Positions 1 through 8,555 of a stretch of DNA of 36,281 nt are shown here, piece by piece (the first letter of the stretch is position 1; each line of letters starts with the position of its first letter). This stretch comes from DATGIQ01 sp035295665. GTDB taxonomy: Bacteria > Planctomycetota > Planctomycetia > Gemmatales > Gemmataceae. The stretch lies in contig DATGIQ010000427.1 of the NCBI GenBank assembly GCA_035295665.1, positions 1 through 36,281 of the forward strand. Reading direction: 5' to 3'. A model generated the notes under the pieces. That model did not search any database, was not told the DNA's origin, and saw only the letters and a list, made by a program, of their open reading frames with translations. A program made the translations under genes and the position numbers.

Positions 1-440
1 ACACCATGCTCACCAACGGCACCGGCATGTTCACCGCCACCTTGAAGACAGCCGGGACATGGTCGCTGGCGGCCACGGACACCGCGAACTCGTCTTTGAC
101 GGGCAACCAGACCGGCATCGTCGTCAACCCCGGGGCGGCGACGCACTTTACGATCTCCGCTCCGTCCAGCGTGGCTTCGTTGAGCGTCTTTAGCATCACG
201 ATCACGGCCTTGGACGCTTATGGCAACACCGCGACCGGGTATCTGGGTACGGTGGGTTTTTCGAGCTCGAACTCCAATGATTACGCTTTGATGCCCAGTT
301 CCTACAAGTTCACCTCTTCGGATCGAGGGGTGCACACCATCGTCGGGCTCCGCCTCCTGGGAAGCGGGCAGCATACAATTACAGTGTTCGACATGAGCAA
401 CCGGAATACCCAGGGGAGCTTTATCACCAACGTTTCGTGA
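1..440 (+). CDS. C-terminal part of a large Ig-like surface protein (5' end outside window)
   Basis: The reading frame is open from the left edge and stops with TGA at 438-440, so this is the tail of a longer gene. The ATG at position 6 is probably internal. The roughly 145 visible residues are rich in Thr, Ser, Ala and Gly. They show a repeat typical of bacterial Ig-like modules in planctomycete surface proteins: an FTISAPSS strand, then ALDAYGNTATGYLGTVGFSS, and a closing ITVFD strand. One full module and the end of a previous one are visible. No membrane segment or sorting motif is seen at the C-terminus. A structural or adhesive extracellular role is inferred from the fold only. Confidence 0.6.
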   Translation, partial: TMLTNGTGMFTATLKTAGTWSLAATDTANSSLTGNQTGIVVNPGAATHFTISAPSSVASLSVFSITITALDAYGNTATGYLGTVGFSSSNSNDYALMPSSYKFTSSDRGVHTIVGLRLLGSGQHTITVFDMSNRNTQGSFITNVS

Positions 441-500
441 GACTCCGCCTCGAAGCGTTGAGGACCCAAAATGCTGGGTCCAAATGACCCTACACGAGTT

Positions 501-553
501 GCACAAGCCTGCAGCGCCAGCGAAGGATCTTCGCTGGCGCTGCAGGCTTGTGC
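501..553. repeat. Perfect 24-bp inverted repeat (REP-like palindrome, possible terminator)
   Basis: The arms at 501-524 and 530-553 are perfectly complementary over 24 bp around a 5-nt loop (GGATC). The left arm contains CACAAGCCTGCAGCGCCAGC followed by GAA. It lies between the surface-protein stop and modF. No T-run follows, so it may act as a factor-dependent terminator or mRNA-stabilising hairpin. Related elements occur at 22877-22931 and 31841-31896. Confidence 0.85.
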
Positions 554-596
554 AGTTGACGGATGGACGAGCAATTAGCGGCGTGGCCAGGCGACC

Positions 597-2090
597 ATGA
601 ACCATTCTCTACCCCCTCGCCGAGAGACAGCCTCCGAGCCTCTGTTCTTCCTCGAACACGCCACCGCCGTTCGACCGGGGGGTGCAGTTGCCTTACGCGA
701 TGTGAGCTGGACGGTACGCGAGGGAGAAACGTGGGCGGTGGTTGGCCCCGTCGCATCTGGGAAGACAAGCCTGGCCAGCGTCGTTCTCGGTCACTGCCGG
801 ATCGACAGCGGCGCGATTGGCTGGCCCTTGATCGATTGCCTTCGTGCCGCCGGCCGGACCATCGCTTGGCCCTCCGATGTCATCCATCCGGTGGCGTTCA
901 AGGAAGAATCCTGGCTGTTCTCCCATGGCCAGCATTACTATCAACAGCGGTTCAACTTCCTTGAGCCGCATGAGGATCTGACCCTGGAGGCTTTCTTGAG
1001 GGCCGGCACCAGGGCAACCGACGACCTCGTTGCTGAAGTAACCAGCCAATTACGGATCGAGCCGCTTCGACGGCTGTCCTTGATCAAGCTATCGAACGGA
1101 GAGCTTCGCCGTGCCCGCATTGCGCGGGCGCTTCTGGCGAAGCCGGAGTGGCTCATCCTGGACGAACCGTTCCTGGGGCTGGACAAGACCGGGCGGGGCG
1201 AAGTAGCAACGCTCCTCGGCGAGTTGATTCAGCAGAGAACGCGCGTCCTCCTCATCACCCGAGCTGATCGTGTTCCGGAGTGGGTGACGCATGTGCTGGA
1301 ACTGGACGAACTCACGGTGCGCTGGCAGGGCCAGCGGGCGGAATACCTGTCGCGGCTGCCGCCGGAAGACGGGGACCCTGTACTCGCCCCATCTCCTGTC
1401 TCGTCCCCAATGGCCGAACCGATTATCGAGCTGCGTGGTGGGAATGTCCGCTATGGCGACCGGCTGATTTTGCGGGATGTTTCCTGGACCGTGCACCGGG
1501 GAGAACGTTGGGCGGTGTTGGGGCCTAACGGCTCGGGGAAGAGCACCCTGCTGAGTCTGATTTGTGCCGATCATCCCCAGGCCTACAGCAACGACCTCCG
1601 GCTCTTCGGCCGGCCGCGTGGCAGTGGCGAGAGCATCTGGGAGATCAAGCGGCACATCGGCCTGCTGTCGCCGGAGTTGCACCTGTACTTTTCCGAGCCG
1701 CTCAGTGCCGCTCAAACTGCCGCCACCGGTTTTTTCGACGTCGTGACCCATCGGCCCACCACGGTGGAGCAGGACCGCCGCGTTCGGCAACTATTCGAGC
1801 AGTTCGGGGTTGCCCTGTTGGCCGAGCGTCCCTTTGCTCGTCTCTCGACCGGGGAACAACGGCTCGTGCTCCTGATCCGGGCCCTGGTCAAGGATCCGCC
1901 GTTGCTGATTCTCGACGAGCCGTTTCAGGGATTGGATGTGCTTCTGGTCCGCAGCGCACGCCAATGGCTCGAAGATCGGCTGCGGCCGGAACAGACCTTG
2001 ATCTTCGTCAGCCACGATCGCAAGGAAATCCCGCGCACGGTGAATCGCTTTCTGGAGCTGGAAAGGGGCTGCTGTCGATCCGATACGTGA
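597..2090 (+). CDS. modF: Double ABC ATPase, ModF/PhrA type
   Basis: This 497-residue protein carries two fused ABC ATPase domains and no membrane segment. Domain 1 has a Walker A GPVASGKT at residues 50-57, a signature-like LSNGELRRARIA and a Walker B ending LILDEPFLGLD. Domain 2 starts near residue 275 with Walker A GPNGSGKST at 309-317, signature LSTGEQRL and LILDEPFQGLD. The second domain closely follows E. coli ModF around DHPQAYSNDLRLFGR and GSGESIWEIKRHIG, and the length matches that family. ModF was named as a molybdate-associated ATPase and PhrA as a photorepair-associated one, but the cellular role is poorly defined. No molybdate permease or binding protein lies nearby. The signature motif of domain 1 has Asn where Ser-Gly-Gly is usual. 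The ATG at 597 has no strong ribosome site. Confidence 0.85.
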   Translation: MNHSLPPRRETASEPLFFLEHATAVRPGGAVALRDVSWTVREGETWAVVGPVASGKTSLASVVLGHCRIDSGAIGWPLIDCLRAAGRTIAWPSDVIHPVAFKEESWLFSHGQHYYQQRFNFLEPHEDLTLEAFLRAGTRATDDLVAEVTSQLRIEPLRRLSLIKLSNGELRRARIARALLAKPEWLILDEPFLGLDKTGRGEVATLLGELIQQRTRVLLITRADRVPEWVTHVLELDELTVRWQGQRAEYLSRLPPEDGDPVLAPSPVSSPMAEPIIELRGGNVRYGDRLILRDVSWTVHRGERWAVLGPNGSGKSTLLSLICADHPQAYSNDLRLFGRPRGSGESIWEIKRHIGLLSPELHLYFSEPLSAAQTAATGFFDVVTHRPTTVEQDRRVRQLFEQFGVALLAERPFARLSTGEQRLVLLIRALVKDPPLLILDEPFQGLDVLLVRSARQWLEDRLRPEQTLIFVSHDRKEIPRTVNRFLELERGCCRSDT

Positions 2091-2720
2091 ACTCGACATC
2101 GCGCAGGGAGTGCTGACCATCGGGGGTTTGCACGATCAGGAGATCGACGGTGAAGGGAATCCTGCCGGCAGCATTCCATCCCTTGCCGAACCGTATCTGC
2201 CGGTCGGATGAGACACGGACGAATTCTTGCGGGGACCGCTCAACTCACGCCGCCGCCTGGCTGGCTTGGAGTACTGCAGATGGATTCTTGCGGAGCGCGT
2301 CCAGATCACGGACTTTCGCATCTAAGCAGGACCGCAGAATTATTTTGACACTCGGTGGCCCAGATTCGAGAAATCCCCGAAAATACCATGACGACAGCGT
2401 CTTTGGTTGTCAAATTGTTTTTGCGGTCTTGCTTAGCTGTAATCCCCGCTTAGCGACTACTTTTTCGTGGGAGCATGCATACGTCTCAGGCCGCCTATGG
2501 CCGCTGTGGGGATTGGTGCTGCAGACCACGCTACCGCCGCTGTCGAGGGAACAGGGACAGGTGCTCCAGGCCGCCACGGGTTTTTGTAAGCGGCAGTAGG
2601 AAGGCCAGTTTCGGCAATTTAACCTTTCCCGGATACGGCATGTCTCTCCGACCGAGCCCGGCGGCCACCAAAATAGAAAAAAAAATATCGGCTACCTGTC
2701 GACAAACGGCTTGGCTGCGC
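2091..2720. other. Intergenic region upstream of the sigma factor gene
   Basis: These 630 bases hold no convincing gene. Short frames exist on both strands but none has a recognisable family. A TTGACA hexamer lies at 2345-2350, but no good -10 box is found 16-18 bases downstream, so a promoter here is only a possibility. The sequence becomes more AT-rich from 2330 onward, as expected for a regulatory stretch. Confidence 0.4.
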
Positions 2721-3386
2721 ATGTATCCCTATATGGACCGAATCATGGCCAACGGGCGGAATGAAACGGATGAGGACCTGCTTCGCCGCGCCAGCCACGG
2801 CGACGAGGCCGCGCTGGCAGCTCTCTTCGGCCGTTATCGCAAGCGGCTGCGGCAGATGGTCCGCCTGCGCCTGGACCGGCGGCTGCAGGGCCGCGTCGAT
2901 CCGTCTGACGTGCTCCAGGAAGCGTATCTCGATGTGGCCCAGCAGCTTCCGCACTACCTGAAGAAGCCGGAGATGTCGTTTTTCCTCTGGCTGCGGGTGG
3001 TGACGGGGCAGCGGCTCATGCGGGTTCACCGGCAACACCTCGGAGCGGCGCTGCGTGACGCAGGCCGGGAGGTATCGCTTTACCGTGGGGCGTTGCCCCA
3101 GGCCAGCTCCGTGTCGTTGGCGGAGCAACTGCTGGGACGGGTCTCGACGCCCAGCCAGGCCATGATCCGCGCCGAGAGCCAGATCCAACTTCAGTCTGCT
3201 CTCAACGGCATGGACCCGCTCGATCGCGAGATTATCGCGCTGCGGCATTTTGAAGAACTGTCCAATAGCGAGGCCGCCCGGGTGCTCAACCTGGAACCGT
3301 CGGCGACCAGCAAGCGCTATGTGCGTGCTCTTAAGCGGCTTCAGGACATCCTGCAAGGCATTCCGGGCCTGCTGGATCAATCCTGA
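2721..3386 (+). CDS. ECF-type RNA polymerase sigma-70 factor (planctomycete class)
   Basis: This protein of about 221 residues carries region 2 (DEDLLRRASHGDEAALAALF, then the DPSDVLQEAYLDVAQQLP helix) and region 4 (MDPLDREIIALRHFEELS, then NSEAARVLNLEPSATSKRY). Together they recruit core RNA polymerase and read the -10 and -35 elements. The ASHGDEAAL and LDRRLQGRVDPSDVLQEAYL wording is typical of planctomycete and verrucomicrobial ECF factors. The frame is open upstream to 2475, but homology begins after the ATGs at 2721, 2733 and 2745. I took the first of these; there is no decisive ribosome site. The kinase-WD40 gene starts 39 bases downstream. This arrangement is common in planctomycetes, where the kinase is thought to control the sigma factor. 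No anti-sigma factor is present. Confidence 0.85.
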   Translation: MYPYMDRIMANGRNETDEDLLRRASHGDEAALAALFGRYRKRLRQMVRLRLDRRLQGRVDPSDVLQEAYLDVAQQLPHYLKKPEMSFFLWLRVVTGQRLMRVHRQHLGAALRDAGREVSLYRGALPQASSVSLAEQLLGRVSTPSQAMIRAESQIQLQSALNGMDPLDREIIALRHFEELSNSEAARVLNLEPSATSKRYVRALKRLQDILQGIPGLLDQS

Positions 3387-3425
3387 TGGGATTATGTACG
3401 CCCTAACATCGCCCGGAGAGTTGTC

Positions 3426-6400
3426 ATGTCCGAGCCTGTTTCGTCATCGCTCTCGGTCGAAGACCTGGCCGAGGAGTTTCTGGAACGCCAGCGACAGGGT
3501 CAACGCCCGACGGTCGCCGAATACGTCGAACGTTATCCGCACCTGGCGGAAGAAATCAGAGCGTTTTTCCCGGCGCTGGGGCTCATTGAGCAACTCAAGC
3601 CGCGCTCCGGGGACCAGACCGGCAGCGAGCCCGCTGCCGCTGCACCTGAAGAACCAGGTGCACCGCTGGAGCAGCTCGGCGACTACCGTATTCTCCGCGA
3701 AATCGGTCGCGGCGGAATGGGTATCGTCTATGAAGCGGAACAGGAAGCGCTGGGCCGGCGTGTGGCACTGAAGGTCTTGCTCGGCCCGGCCGCTCAGGAC
3801 ACCAAGATGCTGGCGCGCTTCCGCCGCGAATCGCGCACCGCTGCGCAGTTGCACCACACCAACATTGTGCCGGTCTTCGACGTCGGTCAGCAAAACGGCC
3901 TGTGCTATTACGCCATGCAATTCATCCGCGGCCAGGCACTCGACGAGGTCTTCCGCGAATTGCAGCGCCTCCAGACCGGAAGTAAACCCGGCTCCGCCAA
4001 GGAAGCAGCGGCTCCTGCGGGTTTTCTGGCCCGGTCGCTGTGGACCGGAAAGTACGCTCCGGCCGCCGCAAGCGGCACGGTGGATCACGAACCTGGAGTC
4101 ACCCCCGCCGTCAAGCCAATGCCCGGACCTGCCGAGACGACCACGGCAGCGTTGCCGGACCACTCGGAGCTGTCGTCGGTGGCATCGAACTACCAGCGCT
4201 ACTGCCGCAATGTGGCGCGGCTGGGGTTGCAGGCCGCTCAGGCGTTGGCCTATGCCCACGCCCACGGCATCATTCACCGCGACATCAAGCCGGCCAACCT
4301 GCTCCTGGACACCAGCGGCGTGCTCTGGGTGGGTGACTTCGGGCTGGTCAAGACGCAAGACCCGGCCCTGACCGATACGGGCGACCTCGTCGGCACGCTG
4401 CGCTACATGGCGCCGGAGCGCTTCCGCGGCGAGTGCGATGCCCGGGCGGATGTCTACGCCCTGGGCTTGACCCTGTACGAGCTGCTGGTGCTGCGGCCGG
4501 CGTTCGATGGCAAGCATCGCCTGCACCTGGTGGATCAGATCGGGCGCCAGGAGCCGGCCCGGCCGCGTGTTTTGGACCGCCGTATTCCCCGTGATTTGGA
4601 GACCATCCTCATGAAAGCGATCGACAAAGACCCGAAGCGGCGTTACCCCTCCGCCGCCGACATGGCCGAGGACCTGCGCCGGTACCTCGCTGACGAGCCG
4701 ATCAAGGCCCGGCGTATCGGCCCGCTGGAGCGGCTGGGGCGCTGGGGCCGGCGCAACCCGCTGGTCGCTGGTCTGAGCGCCGCGGTGGTGCTGATAACCG
4801 CGCTTGGCTTCGCAGGCGTGTTCGGGCAGATGCAAGTGGCGAAGGCCAACGAACGCCAGGCCGAGCGGAATGAGCAGGAGGCAAAGAAGGAGCGCGACGA
4901 GGCCCAACGCCAACGTGATGAGGTCAAGGCGCTCAACGACAAGCTCGCGGCCAAAGAGCAGGAACTTCAACGAAACCTTTACGCGGCCCATATGAACCTG
5001 GCGCAGCACGCCTGGGAGGCGGGCGGCATCGGGCGCGTGCTGGAGCTGTTGGAGCAACATCGCCCCAAGGCGGGGGAAACGGACCTGCGCAGCTTCGAGT
5101 GGGATTATCTCGACCGGCTCTGCCATGCAGAGATCCTCACGCTGAAGGGGCATACCGGCTGGAGTGTGGCCTTTAGCCCGGACGGCAAACGCCTGGCCAG
5201 TGGCAGTGGCGCAGGGATCGGCCAACCACCGGGGCTAGGTGAAGTAAAGGTGTGGGATGCGCAGACCGGCCAGGAACTCCTCTCCCTCAAGGGGCACAAG
5301 GGCTTTGTCTACACTGTGGCGTTCAGCCCTGACGGCAAACGCTTGGCCTCAGGCAGCGCGGGACCAACGCGGCACGAGCCTGGGGAGGTGAAAATTTGGG
5401 ATGCGCAGACCGGCCAGGAACTCCTCTCCCTCAAGGGGCATACTGGCCCGGTCGAAAGCGTGGCGTTCAGCCCTGACGGCAAACGCCTGGCCTCCGGTAG
5501 TGGCACCTGGGATACCACCAAGAAATCCTACGTCGCTGGGGAGGTGAGAATTTGGGATGCGCAAACCGGCCAGGAACTCCTCACTCTCAAGGGGCAGACC
5601 GGCATTGTCGAGAGCGTGGCCTTCAGCCCGGACGGCAAGCGCCTGGCCGGCGCTTCGAGGGATAAAGTGGTAAAGGTATGGGATGCGCAGACCGGCCAGG
5701 AACTCCTCGCCTTCAAGGACGCTTGGGTCTCCAGCGTGGCCTTCAGCCCGGACGGCAAACGCCTGGCCAGTGCTTCTCCTGGAACGGTCAAGGTGTGGGA
5801 TGCCCAGACCGGCCAGGAACTTCTTACCCTCAAGGCCCACACCGGCGTGGTCAACAGCGTCGCGTTCAGTCCGGACGGCAAACGCCTGGCCAGCGCGGGT
5901 GGGGACAGAACAGTGAAAGTGTGGGATGCCCAGACCGGCCAGGAACTCCTCACCTTCAAGGGGCACACCGTCATGGCCAGGAGCGTGGTGTTCAGTCCCG
6001 ACGGGACTCGGCTGGCCTCGGTCAGCGCCGATGGGACCGTCAAGGTCTGGGATGCGACCACCAGTCCGGAGGCTCGTACCTTCCGCAAACCGACCGGCTT
6101 GGTCCGAAGCGTGGCCTACAGCCCGGACGGCAAACGCCTGGCCACCGGCAGTGGCACCTGGGATGCCACCAAGAACGCCTACATCGCTGGCGAGGTGAAA
6201 GTGTGGGATGCGCAGACCGGCCAGGAACTCCTCTCCCTCAAGGGGCACACTGCCAATGTCATGAGCGTGGTCTTCAGCCCGGACGGCAAACGCCTGGCCT
6301 CCGGCAGTAGTACCTGGGATGCCACCAAGAACGCCTACGTCGCTGGCGAGGTGAAAGTGTGGGATGCGCAGACCGGCCAGGAACTCCTTACCTGCAAAGG

Positions 6401-7052
6401 GCACACCGGCATTGTCTCGATGGTGGCCTTTAGTCCGGACGGCAAACGCCTGGCCAGTGCGGGTGGGGACAACACGGTGAAGGTGTGGGATGCCCAGACC
6501 GGTCAAGAGACCCTTGCCTTCAAGGGGCACACCGGCGCTGTCCGAAGCGTGGCCTTCAGCCCGGACGGCAAACGCCTGGCCAGCGGTTCTTATGACGACA
6601 CGGTGAAGGTGTGGGATGCGCAGACCGGCCAAGAGATCCGCACCTGGAAGGTGAACCTTTCGCCCTTTGGGCCAAGCGTGGCGTTCAGCCCCGACGGCAA
6701 GCGCCTGGCGAGTAGCAGTAGGCTATCCGGATTCGGTTCAGGTGAAGGCAAAGTGTGGGATGCGCAGACCGGCCAGGAACTCCTTAGCCTCAAGGGGCAC
6801 ACCGCCAATGTCATGAGCGTGGTCTTCAGCCCGGACGGCAAACGCCTGGCTTCGGGCTCGGGCAACCCGCCAGAGGGTCAAGGTGGTGAGGTAAAGGTAT
6901 GGGATGCCCAGACCGGCCAGGAACTCCTCACGCTCAAAGGGGGTGGGTATGGCCATGGCGTCGCTTTCAGTCCGAACGGCCACTGGCTGGCCAGCTACGC
7001 GGGCGGCACGCTGAAGATCTACGACGCCACGCCTCTGCCGGTGAAGCCTTAA
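3426..7052 (+). CDS. Membrane Ser/Thr protein kinase with 14 WD40 repeats
   Basis: This 1208-residue protein starts at an ATG preceded by GGAGA. Residues 1-80 hold a sigma-linked N-terminal stretch (EDLAEEFLERQRQGQRPTV). The kinase domain spans about 85-425: glycine loop GRGGMG at 94-99, Lys116, catalytic HRD at 284-286 with Lys288 and Asn291, and DFG at 304-306. All key residues are present, so it should be active. About 75 low-complexity residues (near 185-255) interrupt the domain before the catalytic loop. One membrane helix lies at about 444-466, followed by a charged coiled coil to about 520. The rest is 14 WD40 blades, each with VAFSPDGKRLAS and KVWDAQTGQELL, enough for two seven-bladed propellers outside the membrane. 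The blades are very similar at DNA level. It probably forms an operon with the sigma factor and would transduce an external signal. Confidence 0.9.
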   Translation: MSEPVSSSLSVEDLAEEFLERQRQGQRPTVAEYVERYPHLAEEIRAFFPALGLIEQLKPRSGDQTGSEPAAAAPEEPGAPLEQLGDYRILREIGRGGMGIVYEAEQEALGRRVALKVLLGPAAQDTKMLARFRRESRTAAQLHHTNIVPVFDVGQQNGLCYYAMQFIRGQALDEVFRELQRLQTGSKPGSAKEAAAPAGFLARSLWTGKYAPAAASGTVDHEPGVTPAVKPMPGPAETTTAALPDHSELSSVASNYQRYCRNVARLGLQAAQALAYAHAHGIIHRDIKPANLLLDTSGVLWVGDFGLVKTQDPALTDTGDLVGTLRYMAPERFRGECDARADVYALGLTLYELLVLRPAFDGKHRLHLVDQIGRQEPARPRVLDRRIPRDLETILMKAIDKDPKRRYPSAADMAEDLRRYLADEPIKARRIGPLERLGRWGRRNPLVAGLSAAVVLITALGFAGVFGQMQVAKANERQAERNEQEAKKERDEAQRQRDEVKALNDKLAAKEQELQRNLYAAHMNLAQHAWEAGGIGRVLELLEQHRPKAGETDLRSFEWDYLDRLCHAEILTLKGHTGWSVAFSPDGKRLASGSGAGIGQPPGLGEVKVWDAQTGQELLSLKGHKGFVYTVAFSPDGKRLASGSAGPTRHEPGEVKIWDAQTGQELLSLKGHTGPVESVAFSPDGKRLASGSGTWDTTKKSYVAGEVRIWDAQTGQELLTLKGQTGIVESVAFSPDGKRLAGASRDKVVKVWDAQTGQELLAFKDAWVSSVAFSPDGKRLASASPGTVKVWDAQTGQELLTLKAHTGVVNSVAFSPDGKRLASAGGDRTVKVWDAQTGQELLTFKGHTVMARSVVFSPDGTRLASVSADGTVKVWDATTSPEARTFRKPTGLVRSVAYSPDGKRLATGSGTWDATKNAYIAGEVKVWDAQTGQELLSLKGHTANVMSVVFSPDGKRLASGSSTWDATKNAYVAGEVKVWDAQTGQELLTCKGHTGIVSMVAFSPDGKRLASAGGDNTVKVWDAQTGQETLAFKGHTGAVRSVAFSPDGKRLASGSYDDTVKVWDAQTGQEIRTWKVNLSPFGPSVAFSPDGKRLASSSRLSGFGSGEGKVWDAQTGQELLSLKGHTANVMSVVFSPDGKRLASGSGNPPEGQGGEVKVWDAQTGQELLTLKGGGYGHGVAFSPNGHWLASYAGGTLKIYDATPLPVKP

Positions 7053-7090
7053 TCGCAAGGGGACCGACGCGGCGAACCGATGTGGATATC

Positions 7091-7122
7091 GGCGGCGGGA
7101 GCAGCCCGGGCTCTCCGCCGCC
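7091..7122 (+). terminator. Hairpin after the kinase-WD40 gene
   Basis: GGCGGCGG and CCGCCGCC pair, with an inner GAGC/GCTC pair and one bulged T. The stem lies 39 bases past the stop and is followed by a weak T-rich stretch (TTGTTCTC). It is a plausible but imperfect intrinsic terminator. Confidence 0.5.
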
Positions 7123-7216
7123 TTGTTCTCGTCTGTCAGGATTTACGAGTGGAATATGATACCTCCAGCGGAAAACACACGGTCACTAAGCTGGAACACT
7201 TTTCAACAAGGAGGCA

Positions 7217-7464
7217 TTATGGCTGGTTCTCGTAGATCGAGCACAGATTGCTGCTCGTATCGAGGAAGGTACAGGCATAGCCCTTGGCCGCATCGTTCAA
7301 CAGGTAGCCGGCGAGCTCTCTCTGCCCGCTCTCGGTCAGCTCGGGCGGCAGGTAGATCGGCGAGCCCGTTCTGCGATCTTCGGCTCGCGCCTGGCATCGT
7401 CCAGATCCATCTCGATGGTCATCCGGCAGCATTCGCCGCAAAGGCAGTGTGCACACTGCAATCA
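7217..7464 (-). pseudogene. Truncated, frameshifted YkgJ-like cysteine-cluster protein
   Basis: Read on the minus strand, one frame gives CAHCLCGECCRMTIEMDLDD followed by ARREPKIAER. The next frame continues GSPIYLPPELTESGQRELAG and later CTFLDTSSNLCSIYENQP before TAA. Together these match the YkgJ/CxxCxxCC family, whose proteins probably bind zinc or iron-sulfur through a Cys cluster. Loss of one base near 7350 explains the frame change, because restoring it would read IAERGSPIY. The N-terminus is missing, with stops directly upstream in frame. The conserved C-terminal RPxxCR part is replaced by a stop after ENQP. It lies beside a broken recombinase, consistent with decay after a mobile-element insertion. 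The family call is from remembered motif pattern, not from a search. Confidence 0.6.
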
Positions 7465-7577
7465 AGATTAATCCTTGCGACAGTCCTGGTAACCCGCCCA
7501 TACTGGGGCTAGCGGCGCTTCGGAAGCTGGCGGAATGATGCCCAGCTCCGACGGCAAATAGCTCCAGGAGATACCCC

Positions 7578-7771
7578 ATGCGTAGCAACGACAATAGCTC
7601 AGTGCCCCCCCGCACACAGCACCGACGCAACGCCTGGTTGCCCTGACTCTACGCTGGCAGACACTGCCGCCGCCCACGCGTCAACGGACGCTCCAGGCCC
7701 TCGCTCGTCTCGTCGCTCAGCAACTACCCGTGCTGCCGCCCGGAAAGGCGATGGCCGATGAGCAAGCGTAA
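7578..7771 (+). pseudogene. Small recombinase-associated ORF broken at a C7 tract
   Basis: An ATG at 7578 follows a good ribosome site (AGGAG at 7566-7570). It opens MRSNDNSSVPP and then loses frame at a run of seven C. In the alternative frame a coherent sequence continues: TLRWQTLPPPTRQRTLQALA, then RLVAQQLPVLPPGKAMADEQA. It stops at 7769-7771, overlapping the recombinase start by 14 bases. Eight C residues would restore one protein of about 64 residues. Short Leu/Gln-rich genes directly upstream of such serine recombinases are, from memory, common in planctomycetes. Function unknown. Either decay or slippage at the C tract could explain the break. Confidence 0.45.
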
Positions 7772-8555
7772 GAGCAGCCAACCAGCGCCGGCCCAGGTGT
7801 CTCAGCACGTCACGCCGCCGAGCCTACCGCAGACACCTGCTGCCCGACTCAGTTCCGCCGAGATTCAAGACCCACATCGACAGCGGCTCGCCATCGTTTA
7901 CGTGCGGCAATCGACGCCACAGCAGGTGATGGAACACTGCAAATCCGAGGCCCGCCAGTCCGCGTTAACGGACCAGGCCAAGGCACTGGGCTGGTCCGGA
8001 GAACGCATCGTGGAGATCGACGAGGACCAAGGACAAATCGGCAAAACTGCCCAGGACCGCGCCGCCTTCCAACGCTTATTGGCCGAGGTTACCATGGAGC
8101 ATGTCGGCTTGGTCTTGGGACTGGACATGAGCCGGTTTGCGTGCTCCTCGCAAGACTGGTATCATCTGTTCGAACTGTGCGGCCTGTTCGGCTCCCTGCT
8201 GGCCGATGAAGACGGTGTCTACGATCCGAGTGACCCCAAAGACAGGTTGCTCTTGGGGTTGAAAGGGATCTTGAGCGAACTGGGGGCTCATATCATGCGT
8301 GCCTGCCTCAACCGCGGCAGTCTCAACAAGGCCCAGCGTGGTGAACTGTTCTTGCACATGGCCATCGGGTATATGCGCCTGCCTTCGGAGTCGGGGAGAA
8401 GCCCGAGGCCGCCATCGACGCCCCCGACCTGGAAAGCTACCATACCTCCCGCTATTTCTTCAAACGCACGCGGCGCAAGCGCAGTGCCCAGTCATGGGTC
8501 AAACTCACCCTTGCCTGCGACACCGCCAGTCACTTCTTCACCTCGGCCACCCTGA
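7758..8555 (+). pseudogene. Serine recombinase (resolvase/invertase family), truncated after the catalytic domain
   Basis: Residues 50-212 match the N-terminal catalytic domain of large serine recombinases. They include YVRQSTPQQ with the likely nucleophile Ser52, DEDQGQIGKTAQDRAAFQRL, VGLVLGLDMSRFACSSQDW and LADEDGVYDP. These enzymes cut and rejoin DNA for transposons or phages. Similarity ends abruptly at GYMRLPSE (about base 8395), where a C-terminal recombinase and zinc-ribbon region of several hundred residues should follow. The remaining 53 residues are an out-of-frame reading of transposase DNA. MSRFACS differs from the usual MSRLARS and the AHIMRACLNRGSLNKA helix region looks partly degraded. 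The product is very unlikely to be active. Confidence 0.75.

Noticed and set aside
2030..2240. Minus-strand reading downstream of modF that looks protein-like (GWNAAGRIPFTVDLLIVQ)
   Set aside because: It is short, overlaps modF, has no start or family match, and a plus-strand frame looks equally plausible; evidence is too thin for a pseudogene call.
2345..2373. TTGACA as a full promoter for the sigma factor gene
   Set aside because: No acceptable -10 hexamer at 16-18 bases spacing; kept only as a remark in the intergenic entry.
3444..5225. 593-residue minus-strand frame opposite the kinase domain
   Set aside because: It is a high-GC shadow frame with no recognisable domain, while the plus strand has all kinase motifs.
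5349..6632. 427-residue minus-strand frame across the WD40 region
   Set aside because: It mirrors the plus-strand repeats and has its own artificial periodicity; the plus-strand kinase-WD40 gene explains the DNA fully.
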